From: UBA4971 sp900019985
Lineage (GTDB): Bacteria > Bacillota > SHA-98 > UBA4971
NCBI GenBank assembly: GCA_050949175.1
Contig: JBMNFG010000011.1
Coordinates: 370,390 to 434,389, forward strand
Direction: 5' to 3'
DNA length: 64,000 nucleotides
The first letter of the stretch is position 1. Each line of letters begins with the position of its first letter. Under the pieces are notes generated by a model that ran no database searches, was not told the DNA's origin, and saw only the letters and a program-made list of their open reading frames with translations. Below, in pieces: positions 1-9,739 of this stretch. Position numbers and translations under genes: made by a program.

Positions 1-473
1 TGGCCTATGTAGTATGCGCTGCCTTCATCCCCCAGGATATATCCCCAGCCTCCTGACCTTGCTCGCTTCCCTTCTTCATTAACGCCAAACGCCAATGAAC
101 CTGTGCCTGCAATTACAACGATTCCGGGACCTCCCATTGTTCCGCTGGCAAGTGCTACTACACCGTCATTATCTATAACGACCCTCTTTGCCACTTGCAT
201 ATCTCGAATAGGTGCTGCAAGCTGCTCCCTCTCTCCTGGACGATCCAAACCTGCAATACCCATCCACATCAATTCAAACGTAGGTTTTTCATGTATCAGG
301 CACTTGTCCGCCTCTCGAAGCAGCCGGCGTATGGTACTTGTGACACCGTCTATTCCAACCAAGTGGTAATTGGCAGGGCCGGCAGCCAGCTTTGCCAGGA
401 TCTCCCCGTCTGTCTTCCCGATGAGGCAGTCAGTTCTCGTGCCCCCTGCATCCAGTGCAACAATAAGCCCCAT
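1..473 (-). CDS. BadF/BadG-type N-acetylglucosamine kinase (3' end outside window)
   Basis: The minus-strand frame opens with ATG at 473 and stays open to the window edge, so only the N-terminal ~157 residues are seen. The start MGLIVALDAGGTRTDC carries the ASKHA phosphate-1 loop (DAGGTRTD), and a second loop (VIAGTGS) follows near residue 120. This order is typical of BadF/BadG/BcrA/BcrD-family kinases, in Bacillota mostly N-acetylglucosamine or N-acetylmuramic acid kinases that phosphorylate recycled wall sugars in the cytoplasm. It starts 2 nt after the stop of the upstream PHP gene, so the two are probably co-translated. Substrate is inferred from the family; glucosamine kinase is an alternative. 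Confidence 0.8.
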   Translation of the reverse strand, partial: MGLIVALDAGGTRTDCLIGKTDGEILAKLAAGPANYHLVGIDGVTSTIRRLLREADKCLIHEKPTFELMWMGIAGLDRPGEREQLAAPIRDMQVAKRVVIDNDGVVALASGTMGGPGIVVIAGTGSLAFGVNEEGKRARSGGWGYILGDEGSAYYIG

Positions 474-475
474 CC

Positions 476-1210
476 CTACTTCCGCACCTTTCCTCTCTTC
501 CCTCTATCAGCCAAGAACTCGCGTATCTTATTGACATCAGTGTTTAGCACCAACTCACTGTCAAACCCTACTGATTTTACAAGTTCTACGGCCTTATCAA
601 AATCACCTACCAAAGAGGTATGATGAGCGTCGCTGCAGATCACTATCGTTGCGCCGTATTCAGCTGCCTTCTCAACGAACTTGACACAGTTTTCCCAACT
701 GCCCCACCTGGCGACAGTAAGAGATGCATTATTGATCTCTATGAGCTTGCCAAGGTCTTTAGCTGCTCTGACTACTTCATCGATATCCACCGGATACGTG
801 GGGTTCCCGGGGTGGACGATACCGTCTACGTGTGGGTTTTCCATAGTCCTTATCAGCGCATGGGTGTTCTTCACGATTCCGCTGTCATCATAACCTGTAT
901 GAGTGTGGAATCCGGCAAATACAATATCCAGTTCGGAAAGAGGAAGATCAGGAAGATCAAGCTCTCCGCCAGGTCCTGCTATGTTCGCTTCAACGCCTTT
1001 TAGCACCCTGACGCCGGCTATGACAGACGGGACTACATGAATACTACCGAAGTGGTATAGATGGGGCCCGCCAGGCATATTGGGTCCGTGATCAGTTATG
1101 GCGATCATTTCCAGACCAACATCGGCAGCAGCCTGAGCCATTTCATTGACAGAGCAATAAGCATGTCCGCTGGCTACAGTATGAGTGTGAAGATCAGCTA
1201 CAAGCTTCAT
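476..1210 (-). CDS. PHP-domain phosphatase, YcdX-like
   Basis: A 244-aa protein, the same length as E. coli YcdX. It begins MKLVADLHTHTVASGHAY, giving the first PHP metal-binding motif (HTHT). Further ligands are visible in ITDHGPN, GVEAN, GFHTHTGY, HPGNP and CSDAHH, so the trinuclear metal site looks complete. YcdX-family enzymes are metal-dependent phosphatases that act on small organic phosphates; the physiological substrate is not known here. ATG follows a GAGGAGG site about 11 nt upstream. It sits between a GH57 gene and the sugar kinase on the same strand, which fits a role in sugar-phosphate metabolism, but that is inference. Confidence 0.88.
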   Translation of the reverse strand: MKLVADLHTHTVASGHAYCSVNEMAQAAADVGLEMIAITDHGPNMPGGPHLYHFGSIHVVPSVIAGVRVLKGVEANIAGPGGELDLPDLPLSELDIVFAGFHTHTGYDDSGIVKNTHALIRTMENPHVDGIVHPGNPTYPVDIDEVVRAAKDLGKLIEINNASLTVARWGSWENCVKFVEKAAEYGATIVICSDAHHTSLVGDFDKAVELVKSVGFDSELVLNTDVNKIREFLADRGKRGKVRK

Positions 1211-1317
1211 TCAGTTACTATCCTCCTCGACCCGGGGTAATGCGCCTGGGCCGGCGCTTGGCCCGGGAACACCATCCCAGGCGAAGAGATTCAACACTTC
1301 GTCCGGAATCCCTGCCA

Positions 1318-2964
1318 CTACATGAACAGGGTAAAATCAATGTCGGGGAACACGGCATCAATAGACTCGACTTGCTCTAAGTAGTCAATGATGTCAGGCG
1401 ATATCACATCCTTGGACAATGCATGGGCCAATCGTTCGAATCTGTGCCTGTGTTCGAGGAATCTCCGCTCTCCGTAGTCTCTTGCTTGTCGAGTGGTGAC
1501 AAGGAAAGGCCAATCACTGCTTTGAAGGAGCATGGCCTCACGGGCAGCCTGCTTCAAGAGCCTGTTTCTCAAAGCCGCGTCATCGGTGTCCTGCTCTTGC
1601 CCGTGCCTACTGCTTATTTGCGATGCAGCGCTGCAAATCTCCTTTTCTACATTGTGAATCTCCTGCCACATCCAGCCGGTCAAATCATTGTCCCAGATAT
1701 AGTGGCCCCCACCTAAGCCCCATGAGCTTTCAAACAAATCGATCTCCTGATGCGGCACGTGTTTTTTCAGGCAACTTGAAGCAGACAAGACCTCTACATG
1801 GGGGCTCTTACCGAGGCTTTCCAATGTCCACCTTAGCCAATCAAGGCCTTCCAGCCACCAATGGCCGAAAAGCTCCATATCGAAGGGAGCTACAATAACC
1901 CCCTGATTCCCGGTTTCTCTGTTGAAATCCAAGAGAAGCCGTTCCACTAAGCCGGCAAAGTGATCTGCATGCTCCTTTGCTCGCCGAAGAGCGGCATCGG
2001 GATCATATACTTCCTTAGCAGAGAGATCCACTAATCGACTGGTAACTTTCCAGTAACCGAAACCGGAAACAGGATCACGCCTGTGGAATTCCCGGTAGTT
2101 CCCGTCACCTGGGTAGCCCCATTCTGAAGACCATACTTGCAAGGCGGTACGCTGGTTTCTCCCGAGGACTGCGATTCCGCTTCCTGAAAGCAGGTACGGA
2201 AGATACGAGGTATAATCTTGTGTTCGTTTTCGGATAGCAGGTTTCACCTCAGGCTTTCTCAGCGATCTATCTGAGTACACGCTTATCGGAGCCCCGCCTT
2301 CGATTGCATGGGCATCAACAAAAAAGTAAGTATATCCTAAATCCTTGAGCACCCTATCAACACTGGTCGTCTCTGACGGCGGGCGATACCCGCATTCAGG
2401 CAGCCAAATCCCTTCCGGAGGACGCCCGAAGCTCTCTGTATATACATCACGCCCGAGTTTTAGCTGGGAATAGACAGAGTTCTCAGTGGAGAGAAGCGGC
2501 AAGTATGCATGGGTAGCCGCTCCGGCCACGATCTGAACCAATCCCCTGTCTTGAAGTGCCCGAAATGCACTCACCAGGTCTCTGTCGTACCGAAGATGAA
2601 AACTGCTCTTTACTTTTTCATACCGTTCCCTGTAGAACTTGGCCAGCTCTTGAAAGCTCCATTCCCTCTCAGCCTTGAATCGTGCAATGTCAGCCTCTGC
2701 TGCAGCGATCTTAGCGTCTAAGTACTCGTCGAACCGGAGGAGCATATACGGATCTTGCAATTGATCGAGCAGCACAGGTGTAAATCCTATTGTAAAACTG
2801 CCAAAGGCGTCAGTGTCAGCCAGAGAATTGATAATATCCAAAAGCGGTATGTACGTTTCCGCCATAGCCTCAAAAACCCACTCCTCACCGAAAGGCCATA
2901 CCCCTGCCTTTCTACAGTACGGCAGGTGGCTGTGGAGAACGAGTACAAGCGACCCGATTGACAT
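1318..2964 (-). CDS. GH57 glycoside hydrolase / 1,4-alpha-glucan branching enzyme family
   Basis: A 548-aa cytoplasmic enzyme. The chosen ATG at 2964 follows AAAGGAGG; a longer frame from 2994 has no ribosome site. Family GH57 features are clear: an N-terminal (beta/alpha)7 barrel with HSHLPY near residue 11, the nucleophile motif WLPECGY (Glu about 190), and the acid motif APFDMELFGHWWLEG (Asp about 355), followed by a DUF1957-type C-terminal region. GH57 branching enzymes transfer alpha-1,4-glucan segments to make alpha-1,6 branches. Which activity this copy has (branching, 4-alpha-glucanotransferase or amylase) cannot be told from sequence alone. It is divergent from DUF4912 and a second GH57, a common gene set in thermophilic and anaerobic Bacillota. 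Confidence 0.85.
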   Translation of the reverse strand: MSIGSLVLVLHSHLPYCRKAGVWPFGEEWVFEAMAETYIPLLDIINSLADTDAFGSFTIGFTPVLLDQLQDPYMLLRFDEYLDAKIAAAEADIARFKAEREWSFQELAKFYRERYEKVKSSFHLRYDRDLVSAFRALQDRGLVQIVAGAATHAYLPLLSTENSVYSQLKLGRDVYTESFGRPPEGIWLPECGYRPPSETTSVDRVLKDLGYTYFFVDAHAIEGGAPISVYSDRSLRKPEVKPAIRKRTQDYTSYLPYLLSGSGIAVLGRNQRTALQVWSSEWGYPGDGNYREFHRRDPVSGFGYWKVTSRLVDLSAKEVYDPDAALRRAKEHADHFAGLVERLLLDFNRETGNQGVIVAPFDMELFGHWWLEGLDWLRWTLESLGKSPHVEVLSASSCLKKHVPHQEIDLFESSWGLGGGHYIWDNDLTGWMWQEIHNVEKEICSAASQISSRHGQEQDTDDAALRNRLLKQAAREAMLLQSSDWPFLVTTRQARDYGERRFLEHRHRFERLAHALSKDVISPDIIDYLEQVESIDAVFPDIDFTLFM

Positions 2965-3117
2965 TTTTTTGTCCTCCTTTCCAGAATGGAACATATTTAG
3001 TGTAAGTCATAAGCCCAGACAGTATTCCGATGGTATAAACCTGCACAGCAGTAGAGATATTATTACAGAGGTGTCCGCTTAGAAATGTCCACACAATTCA
3101 GTGGGGAGGTAACCTGA

Positions 3118-4077
3118 TTGCCGAAATTGGAAAACACAAGTGAAAATAGCCTCAGCCAAGGCACCGGCCCCTCTGAGCCGGTGGAAATCAGCATCTCACA
3201 GACTATCCCTGAGATTGAAGTCATTGAGCCTCGCGAATTACACGTCGGAGAACCCCCTATCGAATTCCGCGGAACCCCGGAAGACAAGTGGGAGAGTCAC
3301 TATGAGCTTCCCATTGGGTATGGTTCTACCAGGCTTGTTTTGATGGTCCGTGACCCTTATTGGATCCACGCGTATTGGGAGATCGCTGAAGATATTTCAG
3401 ATATCGTAACGACGGAATTGGGGCCGCAAGGATGGTCTACTTCCAGACGAGTCCTTCGAGTGCATGATGTGACCGATATTGAATTTGACGGCAACAACTC
3501 CCACAGATGTATGGATATTGACATCGGAGATGTCGCCACAAACTGGTACATAAACGTTGACCGGCCTAACCGATCATACTGTGCAGAACTGGGACTCATG
3601 GGGCCCGACGGCAGATTTGTATGCTTGTCCAGGTCTAACACAGTCAGGACTCCCAGGGCAGGCGTTTCAGAAATCATTGATGAAGAGTGGATGACGATCT
3701 CAGCCATAGAAAGGTACTATTCCAAACCTACCGCAAGCCCGGCATCACCTGAAATAATCTCTGCCATATCTGAAAGAATGCACCTGGACGTAGGCTCAGA
3801 ATTTGTCAGTGAGATTTCCAGCCCGGGAATGGCAAAGCAGCCGCCGGCAAAGGAGTTTTGGCTGAATGCACTTGTAGAAGTGATAATCTACGGCTCCACT
3901 CAGCCTGACGCACATCTTACGGTTGGAGGACAACCTGTCAAGCTTCGCCCGGACGGATCTTTCCATGTCAGATACGCCCTGCCTGACGGGGAGAAAATCA
4001 TAGATATCAAGGCAGTATCGAAAGATGCCTCCATGAATCGGTCGATTACTACAAGACTCACCCGTAGTACATGGTAA
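3118..4077 (+). CDS. DUF4912-domain protein
   Basis: A 319-aa protein with a TTG start after GGGGAGGT (3102-3109). Residues about 55-195 match the DUF4912 pattern: LPIGYGSTRLVLMVRDPYW and HAYWEI, then an aromatic-rich beta domain. The C-terminal ~80 residues, starting near FWLNALVEVIIYG, look like a small beta-sandwich or carbohydrate-binding-like module (GGQPVKLRPDGSFHVRY). No signal peptide or membrane helix is seen. DUF4912 genes are repeatedly found beside GH57 genes, as here, so a scaffold or glucan-binding role is plausible but unproven. It is followed 72 nt later by a GH57 gene on the same strand. Confidence 0.8.
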   Translation: MPKLENTSENSLSQGTGPSEPVEISISQTIPEIEVIEPRELHVGEPPIEFRGTPEDKWESHYELPIGYGSTRLVLMVRDPYWIHAYWEIAEDISDIVTTELGPQGWSTSRRVLRVHDVTDIEFDGNNSHRCMDIDIGDVATNWYINVDRPNRSYCAELGLMGPDGRFVCLSRSNTVRTPRAGVSEIIDEEWMTISAIERYYSKPTASPASPEIISAISERMHLDVGSEFVSEISSPGMAKQPPAKEFWLNALVEVIIYGSTQPDAHLTVGGQPVKLRPDGSFHVRYALPDGEKIIDIKAVSKDASMNRSITTRLTRSTW

Positions 4078-4149
4078 AACCGGAACAGCACCTGGTAATT
4101 CCAACCTGTTATTCACCGGTATTCAGAAATAAGGAGATGGATCTGGAAG

Positions 4150-5742
4150 ATGGGATGCGAAAAAGGTTACCTTGCTATTGTCCTTCACGCCCACTTGCCG
4201 TTTATAAGACACCCGGAGCATCCGGATTTTTTTGAGGAGACCTGGCTTTATGAAGCCATTACAGAGACGTACATTCCGCTTATAAAGGTCTTTAAGCGCC
4301 TGGCTGACGAAGGGATAAGATATCGAATAACAATGTCTCTTACTCCGCCGCTAGCATGTATGCTCCAGGACAGCCTTCTACAGGAGCGGTACCTTCGCCA
4401 TATAGAACGCCTTATTGAGCTTGCAGAAAAGGAAATCGAACGCACCCGCTGGCTCCCGGAGTTTCATAAGAATGCCGTTATGTACCTGGAGAAATTCCGC
4501 GAAGCCAGGCGTGTATTCTTAGATGAATATCAATGCAACCTGGTGACCGCATTTGCTGAACTACAGGACAGGGGTTGCCTGGAGCTTATCACTTCGTGTG
4601 CAACCCACGGCTATCTTCCTCTTATGGAAATATGCCGCGAAGCAGTGCGTGCTCAGATAAAGATAGCAGTTGACTACTACAGAAAGCGCTTTAACCGTGA
4701 TTCGCCCGGTTTCTGGCTTCCTGAATGCGGCTTTAACCCCGGTGATGATGAGCACTTGAAACAGGAAGGCATAAGGTATTTCATACTGGACTCTCACGGA
4801 GTGCTGTTCGCGTCCCCTCAGCCAAAGTACGGGGTGTTTGCACCTGTATACTGCAGGTCCGGAGTGGCTGCCTTCGGCAGGGATATGGAATCATCGAAGC
4901 AGGTTTGGAGCGCACGGGAAGGATATCCGGGAGACTATGATTACAGGGAGTTTTACCGGGACATCGGATATGATCTGGACTACGAATACATAAAACCGTA
5001 TATCCACTCGAGCGGAGCTCGGATCAGCACAGGAATAAAGTATTACAGGATCACCGGAAAGACCCATGACAAACAGCCTTACGACAGGGAACGCGCACTG
5101 AGAAAAGCCGCGATCCATGCCGGGAACTTTATGTTCAACAGAGAAAGGCAGATTGAGTATCTCGCATCTGTAATGGACAGAAAGCCAATCGTGGTCGCAC
5201 CGTACGACGCAGAGCTCTTCGGGCACTGGTGGTTTGAAGGGCCTGAGTGGCTCGATTACCTGATACGAAAAGTCACCTATGACCAGAATATATTCAAGTT
5301 GATTACGCCAGGAGATTACTTGGACATATATAAGCGCAACCAGGTATCGACACCGTCCTTGTCCAGCTGGGGGTATAAGGGCTATAATGAGGTCTGGCTG
5401 GAAGGTTCCAACGACTGGATCTATCCTCACCTTCATAAAGCAGCTGAAAGAATGGTGGAGCTGGCCAAAGCCTATCCTTCAACAGACGGCCTGAGGAGGC
5501 GCGCCTTAAACCAGGCAGCCAGGGAGCTGCTGCTTGCTCAGAGCAGCGATTGGGCTTTCATCATGAAGACAGGGACTGTGGTCCCGTATGCGGTAAGGCG
5601 CACCAAAGAGCACCTGTGGCGCTTTACAAAGCTCTATGAAGATATCCGGCGGGATTCCATTGACGAAGGCTGGCTTTCGGAGATGGAATACAGAAACAAC
5701 ATCTTTCCTGAGATAGACTACAGTGTCTATGCTAAAGCTTAA
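4150..5742 (+). CDS. GH57 1,4-alpha-glucan branching enzyme-like protein
   Basis: A 530-aa enzyme, clearly paralogous to the divergent GH57 copy in this cluster. It has the N-terminal LHAHLPF motif, nucleophile motif FWLPECGF (Glu192) and the catalytic Asp motif APYDAELFGHWWFEG, with a DUF1957-type helical C terminus ending NIFPEIDYSVY. AAGGAG lies 14 nt before the ATG. The PYDAELFGHWW block is the form found in characterised GH57 branching enzymes, so this copy is the better branching-enzyme candidate of the two. It probably forms an operon with the DUF4912 gene. The last codons are the first unit of a degenerate repeat that continues into the intergenic region. Confidence 0.87.
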   Translation: MGCEKGYLAIVLHAHLPFIRHPEHPDFFEETWLYEAITETYIPLIKVFKRLADEGIRYRITMSLTPPLACMLQDSLLQERYLRHIERLIELAEKEIERTRWLPEFHKNAVMYLEKFREARRVFLDEYQCNLVTAFAELQDRGCLELITSCATHGYLPLMEICREAVRAQIKIAVDYYRKRFNRDSPGFWLPECGFNPGDDEHLKQEGIRYFILDSHGVLFASPQPKYGVFAPVYCRSGVAAFGRDMESSKQVWSAREGYPGDYDYREFYRDIGYDLDYEYIKPYIHSSGARISTGIKYYRITGKTHDKQPYDRERALRKAAIHAGNFMFNRERQIEYLASVMDRKPIVVAPYDAELFGHWWFEGPEWLDYLIRKVTYDQNIFKLITPGDYLDIYKRNQVSTPSLSSWGYKGYNEVWLEGSNDWIYPHLHKAAERMVELAKAYPSTDGLRRRALNQAARELLLAQSSDWAFIMKTGTVVPYAVRRTKEHLWRFTKLYEDIRRDSIDEGWLSEMEYRNNIFPEIDYSVYAKA

Positions 5743-5820
5743 GCACTGTGAGCGCTCGATGTCTATACAAGGGCTTTAAGCACTGTAATCGATCTATGTC
5801 TATGCCAAGACTTGAGCACA
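5725..5820. repeat. Three degenerate ~36-bp tandem repeats spanning the GH57 stop codon
   Basis: Units begin at 5725, 5761 and 5798 with GTCTATRC and contain a GCTTWAGCAC-like core about 12 nt later. The first unit is the last five codons and stop of the GH57 gene; the other two are non-coding copies in the 148-bp gap to the convergent fusion gene. This looks like an old slipped duplication of the 3' end of the gene. Confidence 0.7.
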
Positions 5821-5890
5821 AAAGACGACCGCGGAATGCCACAAGACCCAGTAAAGTCTCCGGTACGTGCCGCTCTGTTCTTATCTTCGA

Positions 5891-8371
5891 TTAGATCGTC
5901 CCGATCTCCATAATACGGTTCATGTAAGCTTCTCGCAGCGCTTCTGCCTCGTCCGGACTGGAAGCCTCACTGTAGATGTGGAAGAGCGGCTCTTCCGAAT
6001 CAGGCAGAACCAATGCCCAGCCTTTTTCGTGGTAAACCTTAATACCGTCTATAAGCTCCACTTGCTTGGTGCGGGTCTCATTAATGAGAGTCCTCATTAC
6101 CTTGCCTTTAGCTTCCCAGGGACATTCCACGCTGCGCTTGCTGATATAAAATTCAGGAACCATGGAAACCAATTCTGAAAGCCTGATGCTGTCCCGTGCC
6201 ATGGTCTCCAGGATCTTTCCAAGAGAAAAGAGGGCGTCAAAAGGCGCCTGAAATCCCGGGAGGCCTTTTTCTCCTATGAAGATCTTTTCTTCAATAGCCT
6301 TCTCCATAACTGACCTGGGATTGGCTCGGGTGCGGACTACGCGTCCCCGGTATCTTCTGGCCATTTCCTCGATAATTCGCGAAGCTGTAACAGGCACTGC
6401 CACAGTAGCGCCTTCCCTGGATTTCAGGACAAGAAGGGACATTAAGGCTGTGAACAGGTCCTCAGACACCCTGTTGCCTTTTTCATCAACCAGGAGAAGC
6501 CTTTCTGCATTGCTGTCAACGATTATTCCGAGATCCGCCTGCTGAACAACGACGGACTTTGCAAGAAACGATAGAGAATCCAGCATATCCAGGAGGTGTC
6601 TTGGCCCTTGTTCTGCATTGCTTTCCCTGTCTGACGTAGATACAGTGCAACCCAGCGCAGAAAGGAAAGACGGCAGGAGCAAAGAGAGGTTGCCGGGGTC
6701 GTAATCTACAACGACTTTAAACTGCTTCTCTCTTATCACATCTACGGAGATGGTCTCGAGGAGACAGTCTAAGTACTCTTCCATAAGGCGGGTTAGAAAA
6801 GCCACTTCCCCGATATCGTCCGGGCTTACCCTGGTAAAGTCCTCGCTGAAGAAGGCATTCTCGATTCTTCGTTCAGTGGCTTTATCGATATTCATGCCTT
6901 TATCGTCAAGGAATTCGATTAAGGCGATATCCGGGTCATAGGGAGAAAGCCGCACGTGCAGGCCCCCTGCAACTCCCAGGGCTGTAACGGCGTACCGAGT
7001 CACAGGTGTGGTGGTACGGCCAACATCGTAGACAGCTGCACCGCCTGAGAGAAGGCCTGATGTCAGTGCCCGCTTTATCATCCGGGAAGGCTTGTACGCA
7101 TCTGAGCTTATAACCACCTGACGCCTCTCTTTGAAGCATGAGCTGTAAGCTGCCCCTAATTTGGCTGCGATTTCGGGAGTAAGCTCCACGTTGACAAGGC
7201 CTGAGACTCCATACGTCCCGAACAACCGCTTGGACCATTTAGCCCCCCACACCAAGCTTGTGGTAATGGTTGTGCCTGCGTCAATAACCTTTTCAGGCCA
7301 TATCTTTACGCCGGGCTTGATAACGGAGCTGCCGCCTACTACAGAGCGAGACCCAATGATAGATCCTTCAAATACCGCTGTCTTTGCCTTGAGGCTTACT
7401 TTGCTGCAGACGATAGCCCCCCTTAGTTCAGTGTCCTTCCCGAAGAAGGAGTCATCCCAGAGCACGCTGCGTTTTGCGGAAGCACCGTCGTTTAGGATAT
7501 TATTGTGTCCGATGACCGTGCTTGAGCCGATCTCCACACCTCGCCTGATACGGCAGAAATCTCCGATTATAACAGGGGCATCAAGCTTTGCGCTTGGATG
7601 GATTTCAGTGCCTCTTCCTATGTAGATGCCTTTTGCGATTTCTTCTCCCGGAATTCTGACGCGTACTAATCCTTGGAGGATATCATAATGGGTCTGGCGG
7701 TACTGGTCGATATTACCCACATCACTCCAGTAGCCCTGGGCTACATATCCAAAGAGAGGCAGGCCTTTCTTTAGAATAAGCGGAAACAGGTTCTTGCTGA
7801 AGTCAAACTCAACGCCCGGGTCAAAGAGACGCAACACATCCGGTTCCAGCACATAGATGCCGGTATTCACCGTATCGCTGAATACCTCGCTCCAACTGGG
7901 CTTCTCAAGGAACCTTGTAATGCGGCCGTCATCGTCGGTGATTACGACCCCGTATTCCAGCGGGCTTGTAACGCGAGTCAGGACGATTGTGGCGATTGCC
8001 CCTTTAGCTTTGTGAAACTCCACAGCTTCAGTTAAGTTGATATCTGTCAGCGCATCTCCTGAGATCACGAGGAAGGTTGAATCCAGCAGGTGTTCACATG
8101 CTTTGACACTTCCTGCTGTGCCAAGGGGTGTATCTTCAACAGCGTAATCCATGGAGACTCCGAATCTTTCTCCTTGGCCGAAGTAGTCCATGATTACTTC
8201 CGGCATGTAGTAAAGTGTGGCGAGGATATCGCAGAACCCGTGAAGTTTCAGAAGGTCAATGACATGCTCCAGCATGGGGCGGTTCACCACCGGCACCATG
8301 GGCTTCGGCCTGTCACATGTAAGAGGTCTAAGCCTTGTCCCTTTTCCGCCTGCCATCACTACCGCCTTCAA
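5891..8371 (-). CDS. Sugar-1-phosphate nucleotidyltransferase fused to a degenerate phosphomannomutase domain
   Basis: An 826-aa fusion with a TTG start behind GGAGG. Residues 1-235 are a nucleotidyltransferase: MAGGKGTRLRPLT signature, KPMVPVVNRPM, and metal Asp in ISGDALTDIN. Residues about 245-370 form a left-handed beta-helix of hexapeptide repeats. Residues about 380-826 resemble an alpha-D-phosphohexomutase. In that last domain the key motifs are altered: the phosphoserine loop TASHNP is replaced by HVRLSPYDPD, and the metal loop DGDADR reads DSNAER. The N-terminal part should make an NDP-sugar (GDP-mannose or NDP-glucose); the mutase half is probably regulatory or structural. Such fusions occur in cyanobacteria and Clostridia. 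It lies downstream of a GT4 glycosyltransferase on the same strand, so it likely feeds that enzyme. Confidence 0.85.
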   Translation of the reverse strand: MKAVVMAGGKGTRLRPLTCDRPKPMVPVVNRPMLEHVIDLLKLHGFCDILATLYYMPEVIMDYFGQGERFGVSMDYAVEDTPLGTAGSVKACEHLLDSTFLVISGDALTDINLTEAVEFHKAKGAIATIVLTRVTSPLEYGVVITDDDGRITRFLEKPSWSEVFSDTVNTGIYVLEPDVLRLFDPGVEFDFSKNLFPLILKKGLPLFGYVAQGYWSDVGNIDQYRQTHYDILQGLVRVRIPGEEIAKGIYIGRGTEIHPSAKLDAPVIIGDFCRIRRGVEIGSSTVIGHNNILNDGASAKRSVLWDDSFFGKDTELRGAIVCSKVSLKAKTAVFEGSIIGSRSVVGGSSVIKPGVKIWPEKVIDAGTTITTSLVWGAKWSKRLFGTYGVSGLVNVELTPEIAAKLGAAYSSCFKERRQVVISSDAYKPSRMIKRALTSGLLSGGAAVYDVGRTTTPVTRYAVTALGVAGGLHVRLSPYDPDIALIEFLDDKGMNIDKATERRIENAFFSEDFTRVSPDDIGEVAFLTRLMEEYLDCLLETISVDVIREKQFKVVVDYDPGNLSLLLPSFLSALGCTVSTSDRESNAEQGPRHLLDMLDSLSFLAKSVVVQQADLGIIVDSNAERLLLVDEKGNRVSEDLFTALMSLLVLKSREGATVAVPVTASRIIEEMARRYRGRVVRTRANPRSVMEKAIEEKIFIGEKGLPGFQAPFDALFSLGKILETMARDSIRLSELVSMVPEFYISKRSVECPWEAKGKVMRTLINETRTKQVELIDGIKVYHEKGWALVLPDSEEPLFHIYSEASSPDEAEALREAYMNRIMEIGTI

Positions 8372-8444
8372 AGGAATCCTGCCTCCTTTTCTCTGCGCTG
8401 CCTCGTTGATAGTGTGTCGCTCGCTCGTGTCGCAGTCGCACTAA

Positions 8445-9728
8445 CTAGCCGCTGTTGTGCGCAAAGTATCGGGAATACTCGCGAGAATACTCGTGCGGGA
8501 CAGCCTCCTGCGCCTGAAAGATCCACCTCGGCCTAGTTACCGCCCACGGACTTGCCCTGTATGCCTTAAGGACTTCGTCGTAAACCCGAGACGTGGATTC
8601 AGCTATTATGTCCCAGTTAAACTTAGTTAGAACATCATGTGTTGCATTGGCACGGATTTCGTCGCACAAGCGCTTGTCTGCAAGGAGGGTTAGGATATTA
8701 TCCGCAAGTGAACTGGGGTTACCGGGGTAGCATTTCATGCCTGTAACCCCGTGTCTGACTACTTCTCCTAACCCTCCTACATCTGAAACCACAACCGGAG
8801 TCCCTGATGCCATGGCCTCCAGCGCAGTTATGCCAAAGGGTTCATAGAGGCTGGGCACACAGGCCACGTCTGCACACTTATAGAGCTTATTGCGAGTTGG
8901 ATCATCGACAAACCCTGCGAAGTAAACCCTGTTGTAGATGCCCAGATTGCCGGCATATTCTTTTAGATATGCATCAGCAGGGCCTTTGCCCGCGACAACC
9001 AGTTTAACCTTGTCCCTGTAAGCAAGGACTTTGCAGAACGCATCGAGAAGGACATGGACCCCTTTCTCATGCACCAGCCTGCCTATGAAGAAGATCATCT
9101 GCTCATCAGGTGCAGCCCATCTTGAACGAAAAGCAACAAGGTCCTCGCCTTCAGGCACTTGAAACCTGGTTGGGTCTACCCCGTTGGGGATTTGGCGCAG
9201 TTTATCTCCGGGAAGCTGAAAGATCCATGATAACTCGCGGCGCATGTGCTCACTGCAGCATATGACACGCCACGATTCGAACCCCAGCCACCACTCGACA
9301 TTACTGATGTAGCGCTGCAGATCATTGTGAAGGCCCCAATTCCGGCCGTATTCCGTGGCATGAATTGTACCGACTAAAGGAATGTTAAAAGCATGTTTCA
9401 ATGCTTTCCCGGCGTAGGCAACTATCCAATCATGTGCGTGCACAAGATCCGCACCCATAGCAGCCCGTTCAATCCCGCGCTCCATAAGGTTCAGGTTCAT
9501 CTGCATGACCCAGGTGAGAAAGTCAGGAGGAGAAGGATTGTGAAAAGGAACTCTGAACACCCGGACCCCTTCGTCATCCTCTTCTTCGCAGGCATTACTG
9601 TGGCCGCAGGTGATAACATCAACATCCACTCCCTGCTTAACCAGGGCTTTCGAAAGGTCCTCCACATGCCTGGCTATTCCCCCGACCACCCTCGGCGGAT
9701 ACTCCCAGGAAAGCATAATCACGTGCAC
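8445..9728 (-). CDS. GT4-family glycosyltransferase (glycogen synthase-like)
   Basis: A 427-aa GT-B enzyme starting at GTG after AAAGGAGGAG. It opens with MLSWEYPPRVVGGIARHV, the acceptor-side glycine loop typical of GT4/GT5 glucan synthases, has VHAHDW and a nucleotide-sugar domain from FFIGRLVHEKG. The retaining GT-B signature PSLYEPFGITALEAMASGTPVV carries the E-x7-E motif. This fits a cytoplasmic alpha-glucosyltransferase that extends glycogen-like glucan from NDP-glucose, in keeping with the GH57 cluster; a role in surface polysaccharide is the alternative. The nucleotidyltransferase-mutase fusion starts 73 nt after its stop. Degenerate 11-bp repeats reach almost to its ribosome site. 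Confidence 0.85.
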   Translation of the reverse strand: MHVIMLSWEYPPRVVGGIARHVEDLSKALVKQGVDVDVITCGHSNACEEEDDEGVRVFRVPFHNPSPPDFLTWVMQMNLNLMERGIERAAMGADLVHAHDWIVAYAGKALKHAFNIPLVGTIHATEYGRNWGLHNDLQRYISNVEWWLGFESWRVICCSEHMRRELSWIFQLPGDKLRQIPNGVDPTRFQVPEGEDLVAFRSRWAAPDEQMIFFIGRLVHEKGVHVLLDAFCKVLAYRDKVKLVVAGKGPADAYLKEYAGNLGIYNRVYFAGFVDDPTRNKLYKCADVACVPSLYEPFGITALEAMASGTPVVVSDVGGLGEVVRHGVTGMKCYPGNPSSLADNILTLLADKRLCDEIRANATHDVLTKFNWDIIAESTSRVYDEVLKAYRASPWAVTRPRWIFQAQEAVPHEYSREYSRYFAHNSG

Positions 9729-9739
9729 TGTATCTCCTC

